A stretch of DNA of 9,096 nucleotides from DASPXY01 sp038227745 (lineage in GTDB: Bacteria > Planctomycetota > Planctomycetia > Gemmatales > Gemmataceae). This document shows positions 5,669-9,096 of this stretch, piece after piece. How positions within the stretch are numbered: position 1 is the first letter of the stretch; every line of letters begins with the position of its first letter. The stretch spans positions 1 through 9,096 of the forward strand of contig JBBRPS010000410.1 of assembly GCA_038227745.1 (NCBI GenBank). The letters run 5' to 3'. The position numbers were made by a program, and so were the translations under genes. Below the pieces are notes generated by a model. That model had not been told where the DNA came from, ran no database searches, and saw only the letters and a program-made list of their open reading frames with translations.

Positions 5669-7039
5669 ATGACGACCGAAGCGACAGCGCCCACGACGGG
5701 CCCCGGACTCGCCCCGCCCTCGCGCTCGGCGATGGCCGCCGCCTGGAATCGGTTCTGGTTCACGCCGGCCGACCCGACCGTCCTGGGCGTGATCCGCATC
5801 TGCTGCGGCCTGGTCGTGTGCTACACCTTCCTGGCGTACACCCTCGACCTGCAGGCCCTGCTGGGCGAGCACGCCTGGCTCGACCTGGAGACGCGGCAGC
5901 TCATGTACCGCGAGGCGCCGACGCGGGCGCCCGCGGCCGACTGGGACACCGCCCGGGGGAAGGGGTTGCAGAGCGTGCTCGGCTACACCCTGGCGCCGCT
6001 GCCCGCGACGCCGGAGCAGCTGGACTACTGGGAGAAGTACGTGAAGCGGTGGGCCGCGGAGCCGCCCGGGCCGTACCCGCGGACCGACGCGGAGGACGAC
6101 TGGATCGAGAGGTATCACCTGCGCTGGGGCGTGGACCCGCGCACCCTCGACAACAGGGGCCGGCCGCACTGGTCGATCTGGTTCCACGTCACCGACCCCG
6201 GCGCCATGATGGCCGTGCAGCTGGCCATCGTGGTCGTCAGCTTCCTGTTCCTGATCGGCTTCTGCACGCGCGTGACGGCGGTGCTGACGTGGCTGGCGGC
6301 GCTGAGCTACATGCACCGGGCGTCGGCGTCGCTGTTCGGCGCCGACACGATGATGGCGATCCTGCTGCTGTACCTGATGATCGGCCCGTGCGGGGCGGTG
6401 CTGTCGGTGGACCGGCTACTGTCGCGCTGGTGGGCGTCGCGCGGGCAGGGGCGGGCGGACGGCGTCACGGCGGCCCTGCCCCCGGTTGAGCCATCGGTGT
6501 CGGCGAACCTCGCGATCCGCCTGCTCCAGATTCACCTGTGCATCATCTACCTGTCGGCGGGGTTGGCGAAGCTGCAGGGCGTGACGTGGTGGTCGGGCAC
6601 GGCGGTCTGGGGGACGCTGGCGAATTTCGAGTTCGCGCCGATGCAGGACGGGTGGTACAGCGGGGTGCTGCGCTTCCTCGCCGGGCACCGCTGGCTGTTC
6701 GAGGTGACGATGACGGCGGCGGCGTACTTCACGCTGTTCTTCGAGCTGGGCTATACGTACCTGGTGTGGCGGCGCTCGACGCGGTGGCTGATCCTGGGCA
6801 TGGCGGTGACGCTGCACGGCTTCATCGGCCTGTTCATGGGCCTGAAGACGTTCTCGCTGCTGATGCTGACGATGAACCTGGCGTTCGTGCCGCCGCAGAC
6901 GCTGCGCCGGTTCCTGGCCCGGGTGAGCCGCGGCCGGTTCGGCGGAGGGGAGGACGGGCCGGCGAAGAGGGAGTCGCGCGTCGTGGCCGTGGGTCAGGAT
7001 TCCAATCCTGACAGGGCGATGTCAGGATCGGAGTCCTGA
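5669..7039 (+). CDS. HTTM (vitamin K-dependent gamma-carboxylase-like) multipass membrane protein
   Basis: The 456-residue product matches the HTTM pattern. It has an N-terminal AWNRFWFTPADPTVLGVIRI (25-44) leading into helix 1, YMHRASASLFGADTMMAILL (214-233), then GPCGAVLSVDRLL. YLSAGLAKLQGVTWWSGTAVW (about 294-314) and FELGYTYLVWRRSTRW (358-373) are also typical, followed by HGFIGLFMGLKTF. About seven to eight helices are likely. Between helix 1 and the next (about 74-165) is a roughly 90-residue hydrophilic insertion rich in charged and Pro residues. HTTM proteins resemble the membrane part of gamma-glutamyl carboxylase, but the bacterial members' reaction is mostly unknown. The start has only a weak AAAGG upstream; the alternative Met22 would still include all helices. 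The last 16 codons come from a palindromic repeat, so the original C-terminus was probably replaced. Confidence 0.88.
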   Translation: MTTEATAPTTGPGLAPPSRSAMAAAWNRFWFTPADPTVLGVIRICCGLVVCYTFLAYTLDLQALLGEHAWLDLETRQLMYREAPTRAPAADWDTARGKGLQSVLGYTLAPLPATPEQLDYWEKYVKRWAAEPPGPYPRTDAEDDWIERYHLRWGVDPRTLDNRGRPHWSIWFHVTDPGAMMAVQLAIVVVSFLFLIGFCTRVTAVLTWLAALSYMHRASASLFGADTMMAILLLYLMIGPCGAVLSVDRLLSRWWASRGQGRADGVTAALPPVEPSVSANLAIRLLQIHLCIIYLSAGLAKLQGVTWWSGTAVWGTLANFEFAPMQDGWYSGVLRFLAGHRWLFEVTMTAAAYFTLFFELGYTYLVWRRSTRWLILGMAVTLHGFIGLFMGLKTFSLLMLTMNLAFVPPQTLRRFLARVSRGRFGGGEDGPAKRESRVVAVGQDSNPDRAMSGSES

Positions 7040-7044
7040 CCCAC
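6989..7044. repeat. Palindromic repeat element overlapping the HTTM stop codon
   Basis: GTGGGTCAGGATTCC (6989-7003) and GGAGTCCTGACCCAC (7030-7044) are inverted copies with one mismatch. Each half is itself near-palindromic: GTCAGGATT with AATCCTGAC on the left, GTCAGGA with TCCTGAC on the right. The element encodes HTTM residues 441-456 and its stop codon (7037-7039). It resembles REP/MITE-like dispersed elements. A T run (about 7063-7067) lies too far downstream for a clean terminator. Confidence 0.8.
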
Positions 7045-7132
7045 GGTCGGGGCCGCTCTCGAATTTTTCTCCCCGCTCCCCCGTCAAAGAGAGAGGGAGA
7101 GTCGCAGTCGCCCTGCTCCGGCCGCATGGGTG

Positions 7133-7171
7133 CCGGGGAGTCCCATAAGAACAGCTTATGGCTTCTCTCGG
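7133..7171 (+). other. Long imperfect hairpin upstream of the selenoprotein gene
   Basis: CCATAAG (7143-7149) and CTTATGG (7155-7161) form a perfect 7-bp stem with loop AACAG. An outer stem continues around a small internal loop (7133-7140 with 7165-7171). There is no T run, so it is not a typical terminator. The rest of 7045-7298 contains no gene; ATCGAG and CTCGAT (7234-7239 and 7250-7255) form a further short dyad. Confidence 0.45.
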
Positions 7172-7298
7172 GGCTATCACGACGGCGGGGGTGGCGCCCG
7201 GGCGGTCCCTTTTGTAGATTCTCTAACAGACCTATCGAGGTCCGTTTGACTCGATCTCGGTGGTCCCGAGGTGTGTTTGCCAGGAGGAAAGTTTTCCG

Positions 7299-7856
7299 AT
7301 GAGAAGTCGCATGCTCATGGGAGCGTTCGCGGTGGCCGCGCTGGCCGTGACCGGCGTGGTTGCTGACGACGCTCTTAAGTCCGGGCCCCAGGAGGGGAAG
7401 AACATCCCCGGGCCCTTCCACCCGCTGAACCTTACGGGGTCGCAGGCCGGCAAAAAGCACTGCCTGGTCTGAAGCAACGGTGGTAACCCGGTCGCGATGA
7501 TCTTCGCTCGCGAGATCACCGGGTCCTTGACCAGTCTGGTCAAGAAGATTGACGCCGCCACGGCCGAGAACAAGTCCAAGCGCATGGGCAGCTTCGTCGT
7601 CTTCCTCACCGACGACGAGAAACTCCCCGATCGGGCCAAGGCCCTCGCCGAGAAGGAAGGCCTCAAGGAACTCGTCCTCACCGTCGATAACCCCGCCGGT
7701 CCCAAGGGGTACAATGTCGCCAAGGACGCCGACATCACCGTCGTGCTGTACAACAAGCGAAACGTGAAGGCCAACTTCGCGTTCAAGAAGGGCGAGCTGA
7801 ACGATGCGGCCGTCGAGAAGGTGGTCGACGCCGTCAGCAAGATCGTCAAGAAGTAG
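7299..7856 (+). CDS. Predicted secreted thioredoxin-like selenoprotein with CxxU motif (TGA at 7470-7472 read as Sec)
   Basis: From ATG 7299 the frame runs 185 residues if the single in-frame TGA (codon 58) is decoded as selenocysteine. AGGAGGAAAG lies 8 bases upstream of this ATG. Residues 1-23 form a Sec signal peptide (MRSRMLMGAFAVAALAVTG, cleavage probably after VVA). The redox motif is Cys55-Leu-Val-Sec58, within GKKHCLVU then SNGGNPVAMIFARE. The pattern of strands and helices after it (PVAMIFAR, SLTSLVKKID, GSFVVFLT, LVLTVD, ITVVLYN and a final helix) suggests a thioredoxin-like fold. Codon use and residue character are continuous across the TGA, there is no frameshift, and Cys55 is the only other redox residue. 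In cysteine-containing relatives, as I recall them, this position is the second Cys of CxxC. A SECIS-like hairpin follows. Role: probably periplasmic thiol or peroxide chemistry. The alternative is a nonsense mutation or sequencing error. Confidence 0.8.
7486..7524 (+). promoter_or_regulatory. Bacterial SECIS-like stem-loop after the UGA codon
   Basis: ACCCGGT (7486-7492) pairs perfectly with ACCGGGT (7518-7524). Above it CGCGA (7493-7497) pairs with TCGCG (7508-7512). A 5-nt bulge (7513-7517) lies on the 3' side, and the apical loop is 10 nt (7498-7507) starting with UG. The loop begins 25 nt after the UGA. This meets the bacterial SECIS rules as I recall them (loop 3-14 nt, a G in its first two positions, 16-37 nt from UGA). 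All of it is within coding sequence, as bacterial SECIS elements are. Confidence 0.7.
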
Positions 7857-7894
7857 TCCGTCCGCGTGAAACCGTATCGACCTCGGGACCTCTT

Positions 7895-7935
7895 CGACGC
7901 CGCCGGGCCTCCGAGCCCGGCGGCGTCGTTCCTTT
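7895..7935 (+). terminator. Strong hairpin terminator after the selenoprotein gene
   Basis: A perfect 14-bp GC-rich stem (7895-7908 with 7915-7928) and a 6-nt loop are followed by the T-containing stretch TTCCTTTCC. The stem starts 38 bp past the stop codon. The tail is short in U, so termination may be partial. The hairpin ends only 14 bp before the LysR start codon. Confidence 0.75.
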
Positions 7936-7942
7936 CCCCCCC

Positions 7943-8860
7943 ATGACCGCCGACCAACTCCCGCACCTGGAGACTTTTGCCGAGGCCGCCGAGCTGGGCA
8001 GCTTCACCGCCGCCGGCAAGGCGCTCGGCCTGACGCAGGCCGCCGTCAGCCAGCGCATCCACGCCCTGGAGCAGCTCCTGGGCCGGCCGCTGTTCGAGCG
8101 CCAGGGCGGCCGTGTCCTGCTGACCGAGACCGGCCACCGCCTGCACGACTACGCCCGCCGCATCCTCGCCCTGCACCGTGAGGCGATCCACGAGCTGACC
8201 GGCCGCAAGCTGCCCCCGGCCGCCGGCGAGCTGTCGCTGGCCACCAGCTCCGTGCCCGGCGAGCACCTCCTGCCGGGCCTGCTGTCCGTCTTCCGCGAGC
8301 GGCACCCCCACATCCAGGTGCGGGCGACCGTCAGCGACACCCGCCAGGTGCTGCGCCAGGTCGAGCAGGGCCAGGCCGAGGTCGGCCTGGTGGGCGGCAA
8401 GGTGGACAATCCCCACCTGGAATACCGCTGCATCGCCACCGACCGGCTGGCGCTGGTGGTGCCGGCCGGGCACCCGTGGGCGCGGCGCAAACGCCTGCTG
8501 CTGGCGCAGCTCGGCGGCCAGCCGCTGATCCTGCGCGAGGCCGGCTCCGGGTCGCGCTGGTGCCTGGAGCGCGCCCTGGCGCAGGCCGGCAAGTCGCTGA
8601 GCGATTTGCAGGTCGCCCTGGAGCTGGGCAGCAACGAGGCGATCAAGGAGGCGGTGCAGCGCGGCCTGGGGGCGGCGTTCCTGTCCACCCACGCGGTGCG
8701 GCAGGACGTCGCGTCCGGCAAGCTGCACGCCCTGGAGGTCTCCGGCCTGCCCCTGGAGCGCGAGGTGTTCGCCGTCTGGGACCGGCGGCGCGCCCTGCCC
8801 ACGCCGGCCCGCCTGTTCCTCGATTTGCTCGAGTCCCCCACGGGCGAGCACCCTTCATAA
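7943..8860 (+). CDS. LysR-family transcriptional regulator
   Basis: The 305-residue protein is a full-length LysR regulator. The N-terminal winged helix (about 3-62) includes FAEAAELGSFTAAGKALGLT and TQAAVSQRIHALE, then LGRPLFER. A linker helix follows (about 63-90). The effector-binding domain (about 95-295) begins GELSLATSSVPGEHLLPGLL and contains REAGSGSRW (198-206), typical of the CysL/CbbR-like branch that responds to small anions or sulfur and carbon metabolites. No Shine-Dalgarno is visible before ATG 7943, which sits right after the terminator hairpin, but the N-terminus matches family length, so the start is kept. Translation may be leaderless or depend on a leader with another initiation mode. 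The target genes are unknown. LysR regulators often control a neighbouring gene, but here the upstream gene runs in the same direction rather than divergently. Confidence 0.93.
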   Translation: MTADQLPHLETFAEAAELGSFTAAGKALGLTQAAVSQRIHALEQLLGRPLFERQGGRVLLTETGHRLHDYARRILALHREAIHELTGRKLPPAAGELSLATSSVPGEHLLPGLLSVFRERHPHIQVRATVSDTRQVLRQVEQGQAEVGLVGGKVDNPHLEYRCIATDRLALVVPAGHPWARRKRLLLAQLGGQPLILREAGSGSRWCLERALAQAGKSLSDLQVALELGSNEAIKEAVQRGLGAAFLSTHAVRQDVASGKLHALEVSGLPLEREVFAVWDRRRALPTPARLFLDLLESPTGEHPS

Positions 8861-8893
8861 GGCGTCGTCAAACGAGCTGTTGGCGAACGGCCG

Positions 8894-8927
8894 GCGTAAG
8901 AGATCGTCCAGCTTCCGGGTCTTACGC
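8894..8927. promoter_or_regulatory. Perfect 8-bp dyad after the LysR gene
   Basis: GCGTAAGA (8894-8901) and TCTTACGC (8920-8927) are perfect inverted copies separated by 18 bp. A related half (CTTTACGGCG) follows at about 8935. There is no T run, so it is not a standard terminator. It may be an operator for the gene starting at 9020. Confidence 0.45.
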
Positions 8928-8977
8928 AATAACGCTTTACGGCGGGGGGTGGACTAAGGTGGGGAGAACAGCTGCAA

Positions 8978-9002
8978 TGACAGGGTTGTCACACCGCTGT
9001 CA
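8978..9002. promoter_or_regulatory. Array of three TGACA/TGTCA half-sites
   Basis: TGACA (8978-8982) and TGTCA (8987-8991) form a dyad with a 4-bp centre. A further TGTCA (8998-9002) lies 11 bp from the second, one helical turn. The array lies 17 bp upstream of the start codon at 9020 and would cover the promoter-proximal leader. It looks like a protein-binding site; the factor is unknown. Confidence 0.45.
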
Positions 9003-9019
9003 CCGGCAGGAGTCTCCCC

Positions 9020-9096
9020 ATGCCTATCCTACCCCCCGCCCCGACCCCGACCACCCCCCGCGCGCGCTTCGCCCCCGCCCCCTGGCACGACCTGCA
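9020..9096 (+). CDS. Start of an unidentified gene, cut by the right edge
   Basis: ATG 9020 is preceded by GGCAGGAG with good spacing. The 25 visible codons read MPILPPAPTPTTPRARFAPA and then PWHDL, a proline-rich start with no recognisable domain. Proline-rich beginnings are common in several families of this phylum, so no function can be assigned. The ribosome binding site and the half-site array upstream support a real gene. Confidence 0.6.
   Translation, partial: MPILPPAPTPTTPRARFAPAPWHDL

Noticed and set aside
7211..7238. Promoter for the selenoprotein gene (TTTGTA and TATCGA)
   Set aside because: The -35 and -10 matches are poor and the spacing is marginal, so it is not listed as a feature.
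7260..7298. Upstream ATG at 7260 as start of the selenoprotein
   Set aside because: It would put 13 extra residues before the signal peptide and the ribosome binding site AGGAGGAAAG inside the gene; ATG 7299 is correctly spaced from that site.
7470..7472. Simple pseudogene or frameshift reading of the TGA
   Set aside because: The frame is the same on both sides, so no frameshift is involved. A nonsense mutation or sequencing error remains possible but would have to hit the redox position by chance and beside a SECIS-like hairpin.
7497..7856. Independent 119-residue gene starting after the TGA
   Set aside because: It has no ribosome binding site, begins in the middle of the first core strand after the redox motif, and is in the same frame as the signal-peptide part.
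7232..8851. Minus-strand open frame of 539 codons
   Set aside because: It lies opposite the selenoprotein and LysR genes, lacks a ribosome binding site and recognisable domain, and its Gln/Leu/Ala/Arg composition is typical of an antisense shadow.

Overview
The window looks like chromosomal DNA of a planctomycete, most likely of the Gemmata type. The reasons are very high GC, a TIGR03000-type Cys/His-rich protein found almost only in planctomycetes, a BlaI/M56 pair in which the M56 protein carries an extra C-terminal module, and an HTTM (gamma-carboxylase-like) membrane protein with a planctomycete-style partner. The genus is inferred from these families, not from a marker gene.

Layout. On the minus strand (about 1-2610) is a two-gene operon: a BlaI/MecI-family repressor (2113-2502) and, 3 bp downstream, a four-helix M56 metallopeptidase fused to a PDZ domain and an S41 C-terminal-processing protease, cut by the left edge (1-2109). 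A promoter with an overlapping dyad precedes blaI. Next, also on the minus strand, is the TIGR03000 gene (2863-3564), with its own terminator (2717-2751) and a candidate promoter near 3763-3791. A repeat-rich divergent spacer (3565-4248) holds a 29-bp tandem repeat and several hairpins. On the plus strand follow a membrane protein of unknown function (4249-5601) and an HTTM protein (5669-7039), probably one operon. The last 16 codons of the HTTM gene are made from a palindromic repeat.

The most striking gene is at 7299-7856. It encodes a secreted thioredoxin-like protein whose reading frame is interrupted only by one TGA (7470-7472), exactly where the second cysteine of a CxxC motif would be, giving CLVU. 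Immediately downstream is a strong stem-loop (7486-7524) whose geometry fits a bacterial SECIS element. I read it as a selenoprotein. It ends in a 14-bp GC-rich hairpin terminator, followed by a LysR-family regulator (7943-8860) with no visible Shine-Dalgarno sequence. The right edge holds the first 25 codons of an unidentified gene (9020 onward), preceded by TGACA/TGTCA half-sites.

How the parts work together. BlaI and the M56-PDZ-S41 protein probably form a self-contained signalling unit, in which a membrane metalloprotease inactivates the repressor and the outer S41/PDZ module replaces the usual penicillin-binding sensor. The HTTM protein and its partner are probably a membrane pair. The selenoprotein and LysR gene are adjacent, but no functional link is shown here, and no selenocysteine machinery genes lie in the window.
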